Assembly (NCBI GenBank): GCA_002415335.1
Contig: DHXL01000411.1
Span: forward strand, 599-9,653
DNA: 9,055 nt
Direction of reading: 5' to 3'
Source of the DNA: Oxalobacteraceae bacterium UBA5157
GTDB taxonomy: Bacteria > Pseudomonadota > Gammaproteobacteria > Burkholderiales > Burkholderiaceae_D
Shown in pieces: positions 1 to 6,861 of the stretch. The notes beneath the pieces are model-generated. The model was not told the origin of the DNA, made no database searches, and saw only the letters and a list, made by a program, of their open reading frames with translations. The position numbers were made by a program, and so were the translations under genes. Positions within the stretch are counted from its first letter, which is position 1. Each line of letters opens with the position of its first letter.

Positions 1-201
1 GTCTGGATCAGTCCCAACCAGGCAACCGGCAATGTCAGGATCGCCGGTGACGGCAACAATGTGATCTTCCTGCCCGGCGCGAGTGTCGCCAATTTCCTGC
101 TGTCCGGACTCAATAACACGATCTGGGTTCCGGCTGGCTCCAATCTGTTCGCGAGCAGTCTCGCCTCGGGCACTAACACGCTCAAGGTATATACGCCGTA
201 G
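1..201 (+). CDS. C-terminal end of an Asn/Gly-rich beta-strand repeat protein (partial, 5' end outside window)
   Basis: Frame 1 is open from the window edge to a TAG at 199-201, giving 66 residues. The peptide alternates short hydrophobic strands with polar turns: GDGNNVIFLPGASV, then LSGLNNTIWVPAGSN, ending in LKVYTP. The spacing of GxNN turns and V/I-rich strands recalls DUF3060-like or other parallel beta-helix repeats in secreted or periplasmic proteins. That is a resemblance by eye, not a family assignment. The start, any signal peptide and most of the protein lie upstream. The following gene is on the same strand 213 bases downstream and has its own promoter candidate, so a shared operon is unlikely. 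No function can be given. Confidence 0.6.
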   Translation, partial: VWISPNQATGNVRIAGDGNNVIFLPGASVANFLLSGLNNTIWVPAGSNLFASSLASGTNTLKVYTP

Positions 202-312
202 CTCAAATTGCGGCGCCAGTTGCTGTCGCCGGACGCGGCTGCCGAACTGCGGCTGCAGGTCCGTCCAGGCAGAACTCGACCCGCATAATTCGCCGCCAGC
301 GTTTTCCGCGCA

Positions 313-341
313 TTGTCAAGATCGCGCAGCAAGCATATTTT
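313..341 (+). promoter_or_regulatory. Candidate sigma70 promoter of the bkd operon
   Basis: TTGTCA (313-318) matches five of six -35 consensus bases. TATTTT (336-341) matches four of six -10 bases. The spacer is the ideal 17 bases. Transcription would start near 348, leaving a leader of about 67 bases before the first ATG. An alternative extended -10 (TGGTAAAGT, 374-382) has no -35 partner. No operator could be recognised. The gap at 202-414 otherwise holds no gene, and no convincing terminator for the upstream gene. Confidence 0.45.
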
Positions 342-414
342 TTGAAAAGAGTTCTCTCCATCAAGTGCAAATTTGGTAAAGTAGCGCCGCACACCACCTT
401 ACCAAGGGGAAGCA

Positions 415-1650
415 ATGATGAGCCAGAGTAAGCCTCTGACACTGCACGTTCCGGAGCCTACAGGCCGACCCGGATGCGAGACGGATTTTTCCTACCTCCA
501 CCTGACCGCTGCCGGCGAGACGCGGCGGCCGCCAGTCGATGTATTGCCGGCCGATACCAGCGACCTTGCCTATGCGCTGGTGCGCGTCCTCGACGACGCC
601 GGCAACGCGCTTGGACCCTGGGCGCCGACGATCGATAGCGAGCTTATGCGCTTCGGTCTGCGTACCATGATGAAGACGCGCATTTTCGATGCGCGCATGG
701 TCATCGCACAGCGCCAGAAGAAAATGTCGTTTTACATGACTTGCCTCGGCGAGGAAGCCATCGGCACGGCGCATGCACTTGCCTTGTCCGACGGCGACAT
801 GTGCTTTCCCACTTATCGTCAGCAGAGCCTGCTCATGGCGCACCAGGTGTCGCTGGTCGACATGATCTGCCAGTTGCTCTCGAATGAACGCGACCCCTTG
901 AAGGGGAGACAGTTGCCGGTCATGTACTCGGTGCGCAAAGCCGGATTCTTCACGATTTCAGGCAATCTTGCGACCCAATTCGTGCAGGCAGTGGGATGGG
1001 GCATGGCCTCTGCGATCAAGGGTGACACCAAGATCGCGTCGGGATGGATCGGCGATGGCGCCACCGCCGAGTCCGATTTCAATACCGCCTTGACCTTTGC
1101 CCACGTGTACCGCGCGCCGGTGATTCTGAACGTGGTGAACAACCAGTGGGCGATCTCGACCTTCCAGGCTCTGGCCGGCGGCGAGAGCACGACCTTCGCC
1201 GCACGCGGCGTGGGCAGCAGTATCGCCTCGCTACGCGTCGACGGCAACGATTTCCTCGCAGTGTACGCGGCCTCCCAATGGGCTGCGGAACGCGCGCGCA
1301 GCAATCTCGGGCCGACCCTGATCGAGTGGGTGACCTACCGCGCCGGTCCGCATTCGACCTCGGACGACCCCTCCAAGTATCGTCCGGCCGATGATTGGTC
1401 GCATTTCCCGCTGGGCGATCCGATCGTGCGCTTGAAGCGGCATCTGATCGGCAAGGGCGTGTGGTCGGAGGCCGAGCACGAAGCCACCCAGAAGGAACTG
1501 GAAGCCGAAGTCGTGGCCGCGCAGAAGGAGGCCGAGCGCTATGGCACGCTGGCCAACGGTCACATCCCGAGCGCCGCGTCGATGTTCGAGGACGTCTACA
1601 AAGAGATGCCCGAACACCTGCGTCGGCAACGTCAACAATTGGGAGTGTGA
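415..1650 (+). CDS. bkdA1: 2-oxoisovalerate dehydrogenase E1 component, alpha subunit
   Basis: This is the alpha subunit of the thiamine diphosphate (ThDP)-dependent branched-chain 2-oxoacid decarboxylase. With the beta subunit it decarboxylates the 2-oxoacids of Val, Leu and Ile and passes the acyl group to lipoyl-E2. The 411 residues agree with the usual length of about 410 for the Pseudomonas protein. The N-terminus (HVPEPTGRPGCETDFSYL, residues 11-28) is typical of bacterial BkdA1. The ThDP/Mg motif runs from GDG (213-215) to NN (242-243). The conserved phosphorylation-loop region with GPHSTSDD lies at 311-318. The C-terminal part, from about 340, is helical and charged. Two consecutive ATGs (415, 418) follow AAGGGGA (404-410); either could be the start, and 418 has the better spacing from the ribosome site. 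A small dyad, CCTTaccAAGG (397-407), overlaps that site. It is the first gene of the operon; bkdA2 starts two bases after its stop. Confidence 0.96.
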   Translation: MMSQSKPLTLHVPEPTGRPGCETDFSYLHLTAAGETRRPPVDVLPADTSDLAYALVRVLDDAGNALGPWAPTIDSELMRFGLRTMMKTRIFDARMVIAQRQKKMSFYMTCLGEEAIGTAHALALSDGDMCFPTYRQQSLLMAHQVSLVDMICQLLSNERDPLKGRQLPVMYSVRKAGFFTISGNLATQFVQAVGWGMASAIKGDTKIASGWIGDGATAESDFNTALTFAHVYRAPVILNVVNNQWAISTFQALAGGESTTFAARGVGSSIASLRVDGNDFLAVYAASQWAAERARSNLGPTLIEWVTYRAGPHSTSDDPSKYRPADDWSHFPLGDPIVRLKRHLIGKGVWSEAEHEATQKELEAEVVAAQKEAERYGTLANGHIPSAASMFEDVYKEMPEHLRRQRQQLGV

Positions 1651-1652
1651 GC

Positions 1653-2690
1653 GTGGCAAAAAAGAAAGATACGGCGATAGTGCCGATGACCATGATCCAG
1701 GCGCTGCGCTCGGCCATGGATGTGATGCTGGAGCGCGACAATAACGTCGTCGTGTATGGCCAGGACGTGGGATATTTTGGCGGCGTATTCCGCTGCACCG
1801 AAGGGCTGCAGGCGAAGTACGGCAAGTCGCGTGTGTTCGATGCGCCGATCTCGGAGGGAGGCATCGTCGGCACGGCGGTCGGCATGGCCGCCTACGGCTT
1901 GCGCCCGGTGGTCGAAATTCAGTTTGCCGATTACTTCTACCCGGCGTCGGATCAGATCGTCTCGGAAGCAGCGCGCCTGCGCTACCGCTCGGCCGGTGAA
2001 TTCACGGCGGCAATGACAATCCGCATGCCATGCGGCGGCGGCATCTATGGCGGCCAGACGCACAGCCAGAGCCCGGAAGCGATGTTTACGCACGTCTGCG
2101 GCCTGCGCACGGTGATGCCGTCCAACCCCTACGACGCCAAGGGCTTGCTGATTGCATCGATCGAGAACGATGACCCGGTTATTTTCCTTGAACCCAAGCG
2201 CCTGTACAACGGTCCGTTCGACGGTCATCACGACAAGCCCGTCGTGCCTTGGTCCAAGCATCCGCTGGGCGAAGTACCGGAAGGTTATTACACGGTGCCG
2301 CTGGAGTCGGCCTCGGTATATCGCGCCGGCGCCGAACTGACGGTGATCACTTACGGCACCATGGTGTTCGTGTCGGAAGCGGCTGCCAGGGACACCGGCA
2401 TCGATGCCGAGATCATCGATTTGCGCAGCATCTGGCCGCTCGACCTCGACACCATCGTCAATTCGGTCAAGAAGACCGGGCGCTGCGTCGTGGTGCACGA
2501 AGCCACGCGCACCAGCGGCTTCGGCGCCGAACTGACGGCGCTGGTGCAGGAACACTGTTTCTACCATCTGGAAGCGCCGATCGAGCGCGTCACCGGTTGG
2601 GATACGCCTTATCCGCACGCGCAGGAATGGGCTTACTTTCCCGGACCGGAGCGGGTCGGGGCAGCTTTCAAACGTGCGATGGGGACTTGA
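1653..2690 (+). CDS. bkdA2: 2-oxoisovalerate dehydrogenase E1 component, beta subunit
   Basis: This is the beta half of the alpha2-beta2 E1 decarboxylase of the branched-chain 2-oxoacid dehydrogenase complex. The call gives 345 residues from GTG 1653, which has GGGAG (1641-1645) seven bases upstream. A GTG at 1647 overlaps the bkdA1 stop but sits too close to that site. The frame stays open back into bkdA1, so a longer start is formally possible but would overlap a well-supported gene. Strong family blocks include MTMIQALRSAMDVML (12-26) and DAPISEGGIVG (63-73), whose E68 is the expected Glu contacting the ThDP pyrimidine ring. GGGIYGGQTHSQSPEAMF (128-145) holds the active-site His137. The C-terminal transketolase-like domain includes DLRSIWPLDLDTI (256-268) and HEATRTSGFGAEL (282-294). 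bkdB follows after one base, suggesting translational coupling. Confidence 0.96.
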   Translation: MAKKKDTAIVPMTMIQALRSAMDVMLERDNNVVVYGQDVGYFGGVFRCTEGLQAKYGKSRVFDAPISEGGIVGTAVGMAAYGLRPVVEIQFADYFYPASDQIVSEAARLRYRSAGEFTAAMTIRMPCGGGIYGGQTHSQSPEAMFTHVCGLRTVMPSNPYDAKGLLIASIENDDPVIFLEPKRLYNGPFDGHHDKPVVPWSKHPLGEVPEGYYTVPLESASVYRAGAELTVITYGTMVFVSEAAARDTGIDAEIIDLRSIWPLDLDTIVNSVKKTGRCVVVHEATRTSGFGAELTALVQEHCFYHLEAPIERVTGWDTPYPHAQEWAYFPGPERVGAAFKRAMGT

Positions 2691-2691
2691 T

Positions 2692-4032
2692 ATGGGCATT
2701 CATGTGATCAAAATGCCCGATCTGGGCGAAGGCATCGCCGAGGTGGAGGTGGTGGCTTGGCGCGTGCAGCCGGGCGATACGGTATTGGAAGACCAGATCC
2801 TGGCCGATGTAATGACCGACAAGGCCACCGTCGAGATACCCTCGCCGGTAGCCGGCACCGTGCTGGCATTGGGCGGTGCATTGGGAGAGGCCCTCGCGGT
2901 GGGCGCGGAATTGATACGCCTGGAAGTCGAAGGGGCAGGCAACGCCGGCACCAGCAAGGCCGTTGCTGTGCAACCTGCCGCCGCAGTCGCGCCAGCGGCC
3001 GCGAAAGCGTCGCAGGCCGCCTCTGCCGCTGTGGCTCCGGCGCCTGCACCGCAGGCCGTAGCAGTGCCGACGACTCATGCCGCGCCGGCACCCGCGAAAT
3101 CGGCACGCACGGCAGTTGCCCCCAGCCGCGCCACCCGAGAACCGGGCGAGAAGCCGCTGGCCTCACCGGCCGTACGTCAGCGCGCCTGGGATCTTGGTAT
3201 CGAGTTGCAGTATGTGTTCGGCACCGGCCCGGCCGGACACATCACGCACGCCGATCTTGACGGGTATCTTGCGCGCGGCAACGGCCGGGCCTGTGGTCAC
3301 GGTGGAGCAGGGGATAACCGGTATGCGGAACTGCAAGGCGAACAGGCCGTTCCCGTCATCGGCCTGCGCCGCAAGATTGCGCAAAAAATGCAGGAAGCCA
3401 AGCGCCGCATTCCGCATTTCACCTATGTGGAAGAAGTCGACGTCACCGAAATTGAAGCACTGCGCACGCAGATCAATATGCGCTGGGGCGAAGAGCGCGG
3501 CCGCCTCACGTTGCTGCCGCTGCTGATGCGCGCAGTCGTCCTGAGCGTGCGTAGCTTCCCGCAAATCAACGCAACGTTCGACGACGAGGCAGGGATCGTC
3601 ACGCGCTTCAATCCGGTCCACATCGGCATCGCCACCCAGACCGAAGCCGGTCTGATTGTGCCCGTAGTGCGCAACGCCGAAGCACGCGACCCCTGGGCCA
3701 GTGCCGCCGAAGTGGCACGCCTGGCCGAAGCCGCGCGCAGCGGCAAGGCGACGCGCGAAGAATTGTCCGGTTCCACCATCACGATTACCAGCCTCGGTGT
3801 GCTGGGTGGCATCGTCTCGACACCCGTCATCAATCACCCGGAAGTGGCCATCGTCGGCGTTAACCGGATCGTGCAAAGGCCGATGATACGAGACGGCGCA
3901 GTGGTGGCGCGCAAGATGATGAATCTGTCGTCCTCGTTCGACCATCGCGTAGTCGACGGCATGCACGCCGCCGAATTCGTGCAAATGATACGCGGCTATC
4001 TGGAGTGTCCGGCCACCCTGTTCGTGGAGTAG
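2692..4032 (+). CDS. bkdB: Lipoamide acyltransferase (E2) of the branched-chain 2-oxoacid dehydrogenase complex
   Basis: This is the structural core of the complex. Its lipoyl arm takes the acyl group from E1, and its C-terminal domain transfers it to CoA. There are 446 residues from ATG 2692, with GGGGA (2681-2685) six bases upstream; an in-frame ATG at 2674 lies inside bkdA2 and is less likely. The order is: lipoyl domain 1-80, with the lipoylated lysine K44 in MTDKATVEIPSP; a flexible Ala/Pro-rich linker from about 83 to 150; a peripheral-subunit-binding domain at about 156-193 (SPAVRQRAWDLGIEL ... GTGPAGHITHADLDGYL); a short Gly-rich linker; and the catalytic domain from about 220 (VPVIGLRRKIAQKM) to the end. 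The acyltransferase motif SFDHRVVDG gives catalytic H418 and D422. There is a single lipoyl domain, as in Pseudomonas BkdB. The stop is three bases before lpdV. Confidence 0.96.
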   Translation: MGIHVIKMPDLGEGIAEVEVVAWRVQPGDTVLEDQILADVMTDKATVEIPSPVAGTVLALGGALGEALAVGAELIRLEVEGAGNAGTSKAVAVQPAAAVAPAAAKASQAASAAVAPAPAPQAVAVPTTHAAPAPAKSARTAVAPSRATREPGEKPLASPAVRQRAWDLGIELQYVFGTGPAGHITHADLDGYLARGNGRACGHGGAGDNRYAELQGEQAVPVIGLRRKIAQKMQEAKRRIPHFTYVEEVDVTEIEALRTQINMRWGEERGRLTLLPLLMRAVVLSVRSFPQINATFDDEAGIVTRFNPVHIGIATQTEAGLIVPVVRNAEARDPWASAAEVARLAEAARSGKATREELSGSTITITSLGVLGGIVSTPVINHPEVAIVGVNRIVQRPMIRDGAVVARKMMNLSSSFDHRVVDGMHAAEFVQMIRGYLECPATLFVE

Positions 4033-4035
4033 CAC

Positions 4036-5439
4036 ATGAAAACTGTAACGACCACCTTGCTCGTCATCGGCGGCGGCCCCGGCGGCTATGTGGCTGCCAT
4101 TCGCGCCGGGCAACTCGGCATCGCCACCATCCTGGTCGAGGGCGACCGCCTGGGCGGCACTTGCCTGAATATCGGCTGCATTCCGTCCAAGGCGCTGATT
4201 CATGCGGCCGACGAATTCGAAAAGGTGCGCCACTACGCAGAAGGCTCGGCGCTCGGCATCGCGGTCGATGCGGCGCGGATCGACCTGACGCGTACCGTGC
4301 AATGGAAAGACGGCATCGTCAAACGCCTGACCGGCGGCGTCGGATCGCTATTGAAAAAAAACGGCGTGCAGGTAGTCAGCGGTTGGGCGCGCATCATCGA
4401 CGGCAAGACGGTCGAGGTACAGGAAAGCGGCAAGGAGGGCGGCAAGCTGCGCATCGCCTGCGAGCACTTGTTGCTGGCGACAGGATCACGCGCGGTGGAG
4501 CTGCCGTCCGTGCCGTTCGGCGGTGCAGTGATTTCCGCGACGGAAGCGCTGTCTCCGGTCACGCTACCGAAGCGCATGGTGGTGGTCGGCGCCGGCTATA
4601 TCGGCCTGGAGCTCGGCATTGCCTATCGCAAGCTCGGCGCCGAGGTTGCCGTGGTGGAGGCCATGGACCGGATATTGCCGGCTTATGACGAGGAACTGGC
4701 CAAGCCGGTTGGTGCTTCCCTGAAGCGCCTCGGCGTGCATCTGCATCTCGGCTGCAGCGTGCAGGGTCTGAATGCAGCTGGCGATGCGGTCTGCATACGT
4801 AATGCGGCCGGCGAAGAATCCGAGCTGCCGGCCGAGCGCGTATTGGTTGCGGTCGGCCGCCGGCCATGTATCGAAGGCTGGGGTCTGGAAAGCCTGTTGC
4901 TGGACATGAACGGCCGCGCAGTCAAGATCGACAGTCAATGCCAGACGTCGATGCGCAAGGTGTGGGCGATCGGCGACCTGACGGGCGAGCCGATGCTGGC
5001 ACATCGCGCGATGGCGCAAGGCGAAATGGTCGCGGAGATCATTGCCGGCAAGCGCCGCCACTTTGCGCCGGCCGCGATTCCCGCGGTCTGCTTCACCGAT
5101 CCCGAAATCGTGGTGGTCGGCATGACACCGCAAGAGGCCGAAAGAGCCGGACTGGAAACCATCAGTGCCAGCTTCCCTTTCTCGGCCAACGGCCGCGCGA
5201 TGACGATCGAGGGTACCGACGGCTTCGTGCGGGTCGTGGCGCGCAGCGACAATCACCTGATTCTCGGCTGGCAGGCAGTCGGGCGCGGTGTATCCGAACT
5301 CAGTACCGCGTTTTCGCATTCGATTGAACTCGGTGCGCAACTGGAAGATGTCGCCGGCACTATTCATGCCCATCCAACGCTGGGTGAAGCGGTGCAGGAA
5401 GCGGCCATGCGCGCGCTGGGCCATGCGGTGCATATTTGA
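4036..5439 (+). CDS. lpdV: Dihydrolipoyl dehydrogenase (E3) of the branched-chain complex
   Basis: This FAD enzyme reoxidises dihydrolipoyl-E2 and makes NADH. There are 467 residues, the usual length for the family. An N-terminal FAD Rossmann motif GGGPGGY spans 12-18. The redox-active disulfide is C43/C48 in GGTCLNIGCIPSKA. The NAD-binding motif VGAGYIGLELG is at 184-194, with an acidic E208 at the end of the second strand, as expected for NAD+ rather than NADP+. The second FAD motif AIGDLTGEPMLAH is at 311-323. The C-terminal dimerisation domain carries the catalytic pair H446 and E451 in HAHPTLGEA. The start ATG 4036 has GGAG (4026-4029) six bases upstream. Its place as the last operon gene suggests an E3 dedicated to this complex (LPD-Val type) rather than the shared E3 of pyruvate dehydrogenase. 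A convergent gene ends 38 bases downstream. Confidence 0.95.
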   Translation: MKTVTTTLLVIGGGPGGYVAAIRAGQLGIATILVEGDRLGGTCLNIGCIPSKALIHAADEFEKVRHYAEGSALGIAVDAARIDLTRTVQWKDGIVKRLTGGVGSLLKKNGVQVVSGWARIIDGKTVEVQESGKEGGKLRIACEHLLLATGSRAVELPSVPFGGAVISATEALSPVTLPKRMVVVGAGYIGLELGIAYRKLGAEVAVVEAMDRILPAYDEELAKPVGASLKRLGVHLHLGCSVQGLNAAGDAVCIRNAAGEESELPAERVLVAVGRRPCIEGWGLESLLLDMNGRAVKIDSQCQTSMRKVWAIGDLTGEPMLAHRAMAQGEMVAEIIAGKRRHFAPAAIPAVCFTDPEIVVVGMTPQEAERAGLETISASFPFSANGRAMTIEGTDGFVRVVARSDNHLILGWQAVGRGVSELSTAFSHSIELGAQLEDVAGTIHAHPTLGEAVQEAAMRALGHAVHI

Positions 5440-5446
5440 AGCGGGT

Positions 5447-5468
5447 CCATGCATGGTGATATGCATGG
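5447..5468. other. Short inverted repeat between convergent genes, possible weak bidirectional terminator
   Basis: CCATGCAT (5447-5454) and ATGCATGG (5461-5468) form an 8-bp perfect stem with a 6-base loop, GGTGAT. The repeat sits in the 38-base gap between lpdV and the convergent VIT-family gene, where a shared terminator is expected. No run of T follows the stem on either strand, so a classic intrinsic terminator is not supported. CCATGCATGG is also palindromic in itself. Confidence 0.35.
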
Positions 5469-5477
5469 CCGAATCTC

Positions 5478-6173
5478 TTATGTCAGCGTTCCAAAGATTG
5501 CGCCAATTCCTGCCGTTACCCCCATTGCGAGGGCGCTCCAGAACGTCACGCGCATGACGCCTTTTGCCACATCGGCTCCGCCGGCCTTGGCCGCCAGGCC
5601 GCCGAGAAAGGCAAGAAAAACCAGTGCGGAAATAGCAACCAACGGAATAAGCATGCGCACGGGAGAAAGCGCAACCACCAACAACGGAAGCAGTGCCCCC
5701 GCGCCAAAGCTGCAGGCGGATGCCAGCGCAGCCTGCAGCGGCTTTGCACTGAATGCTTCCGTTATACCCAGCTCGTCTCTGGCATGGGCGCCCAACGCGT
5801 CGTGCGCCATCAATTGTTCGGCCACCTGTTTCGCGAGCGCGGGATCCAGGCCTCGCGCTGTGTAGATCGCAGAAAGCTCACGACGTTCAGCATGCGGATT
5901 TTCATGGAGTTCGGCGCGCTCCATGTCGAGCGCAGCCTGTTCGGTATCGGCCTGAGACTGCACCGAAACAAATTCTCCCGTGGCCATGGACATGGCGCCG
6001 GCAACCAGCCCGGCAACGCCGGCGACCAGGATCCCTGCGTGCGTCGCATGCGAAGCCGCGACTCCCAGTACCAGGCTCGACGTGGAAACGATGCCATCAT
6101 TCGCGCCCAGGACCGCGGCACGTAACCAGCTGACGTTTTCCAGCCTGTGCTTCTCTCGATGATGTGTCGCCAT
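5478..6173 (-). CDS. VIT/CCC1-family membrane protein, putative Fe2+/Mn2+ transporter
   Basis: The protein has 231 residues, typical of bacterial VIT1/CCC1 family members without an extra ferritin-like domain. Hydrophobic segments lie at about 17-40, 46-66, 147-170, 173-195 and 208-230, fitting the five-helix fold. The signature GANDGIVSTSSLVLGVA (23-39) is in helix 1, and MSMATGEFVSVQSQ (61-74) ends helix 2. Between helices 2 and 3 a charged cytosolic segment (about 75-145) has the Glu-rich pattern ERAELHENPHAERREL (85-100), the usual metal-binding region. Family members move Fe2+ or Mn2+ across membranes, in bacteria probably out of the cytosol; the metal here cannot be read from sequence. 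The ATG at 6173-6171 is the likely start. A GAGGA lies 12 bases upstream of it, rather far, so initiation may be modest. The gene converges on lpdV and has its own TATAAT box. Confidence 0.9.
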   Translation of the reverse strand: MATHHREKHRLENVSWLRAAVLGANDGIVSTSSLVLGVAASHATHAGILVAGVAGLVAGAMSMATGEFVSVQSQADTEQAALDMERAELHENPHAERRELSAIYTARGLDPALAKQVAEQLMAHDALGAHARDELGITEAFSAKPLQAALASACSFGAGALLPLLVVALSPVRMLIPLVAISALVFLAFLGGLAAKAGGADVAKGVMRVTFWSALAMGVTAGIGAIFGTLT

Positions 6174-6216
6174 TCTTGGCAGTCTTCCTCAGCAGGATTC
6201 CCCGGGCAGGCCGGTC

Positions 6217-6245
6217 ATTATATCTCGGCCCGACTGAAGGACCGG
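6217..6245 (-). promoter_or_regulatory. Candidate promoter of the VIT-family gene (perfect TATAAT)
   Basis: Read on the minus strand, bases 6222-6217 are TATAAT, a perfect -10 box, placed so that transcription would begin about 35 bases before the ATG. The -35 position (6245-6240, CCGGTC) matches poorly, so an activator or a weak -35 is implied. CCGGTC (6211-6216) and GACCGG (6240-6245) form a 6-bp inverted repeat around the -10 box, which could be an operator or chance in GC-rich DNA. The 82-base gap at 6174-6255 also ends the kinase gene; no clear terminator is seen. Confidence 0.4.
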
Positions 6246-6255
6246 GTTGCCCAGG

Positions 6256-6861
6256 TCAAGGCAAACGCAGTTCAAACAATGCGCCTCCTTCGGGCCGATT
6301 GCAAAGTACCGCAGTTCCCGTCTTCTCGCCCTTGCAGTGCGCCCGCGCAATCGCCTCGCACAATTCCATGCCGAGACCTGTCGATGGTTTGTCCTCCTGC
6401 GTGCCGAGTCCTGCGCCGTCGTCGCGGATGGCGAACACCAGGTCTCCGGCATCGTTGGTGCAACTGACCTCGATGGCGGTGCGCGCAAAACGCGTTGCGT
6501 TTTGCAATGCAGCCTCGAGTGCAAGGCTAACCAGATTTTCATCGAAAAAGCCCAAGGCCGGCATCGCCGTGGCATTGAGCGAGACCCGCAGGCCGGTCCT
6601 GCCGGCGGCATGCTGTTTGAGCAGGGCATTGAGGAAATCTTGCGGGCTCACGGCTTCGATGCGCGCGCTCAAACCCTGCGATGACGCCTTGTACAGCATC
6701 AGGAATCCAACCAGCTTTTCGCGCAGGGACACGCAAGTCTGATAGGCCCGTAGCGCCCGGTCCGACTCGGGAGCAATCGTCAGATCACGCAGTTCGCCCT
6801 CGAGCACGCCAAGGGAATTCTTCAAGTCGTGCACGATGATCGCGGTCAGCTTGGCATCCAT
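6256..6861 (-). CDS. Small soluble histidine kinase without a sensor domain
   Basis: This 201-residue protein is essentially only a kinase core. The H-box VHDLKNSLGVLEGEL starts at residue 10, with H11 as the expected phosphorylated histidine. The ATPase domain has the N-box ALQNATRFA (118-126, N121), the G1 box DDGAGL (147-152) and the G2 box STGLGMELCEAIA (160-172), ending in a GALFELRLP strand. There is no signal peptide, membrane segment, PAS, GAF or HAMP region, so it should be cytosolic and rely on a partner for its signal. The ATG follows the stop of the upstream receiver-TPR gene with no gap (TAGATG) and in the same frame, pointing to translational coupling. The ribosome site is weak (GAAGAAA). 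The natural phosphorylation partner is probably the receiver protein encoded just upstream. It could also act as a phosphatase; this cannot be judged here. Confidence 0.85.
   Translation of the reverse strand: MDAKLTAIIVHDLKNSLGVLEGELRDLTIAPESDRALRAYQTCVSLREKLVGFLMLYKASSQGLSARIEAVSPQDFLNALLKQHAAGRTGLRVSLNATAMPALGFFDENLVSLALEAALQNATRFARTAIEVSCTNDAGDLVFAIRDDGAGLGTQEDKPSTGLGMELCEAIARAHCKGEKTGTAVLCNRPEGGALFELRLP

Noticed and set aside
342..347. TTGAAA as an alternative -35 box for bkdA1
   Set aside because: At 16-18 bases downstream there is no acceptable -10 hexamer; TTGTCA/TATTTT is clearly better.
83..379. Plus-strand open frame of 98 codons overlapping the upstream partial gene
   Set aside because: It overlaps the frame-1 repeat peptide, is Cys/Arg/Ser-rich, and has no ribosome site or domain.
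1395..1652. Upstream extension of the bkdA2 frame to ATG 1395
   Set aside because: The extension lies entirely inside bkdA1 and reads as low-complexity Arg/Gly sequence. GTG 1653 has a proper ribosome site and gives the expected protein length.
1632..2699. Minus-strand open frame of 355 codons antisense to bkdA2
   Set aside because: It covers almost exactly the E1 beta gene, whose protein has all family motifs. The antisense product is Arg/His-rich and unlike any family I know.
3163..4302. Long minus-strand open frame (379 codons) antisense to bkdB and the start of lpdV
   Set aside because: It is the mirror of two strongly supported genes in GC-rich DNA. Its product is His/Gly/Ala-rich with no recognisable domain.
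4564..5466. Minus-strand open frame of 300 codons antisense to lpdV
   Set aside because: Codon-bias shadow of lpdV; no domain or credible start.
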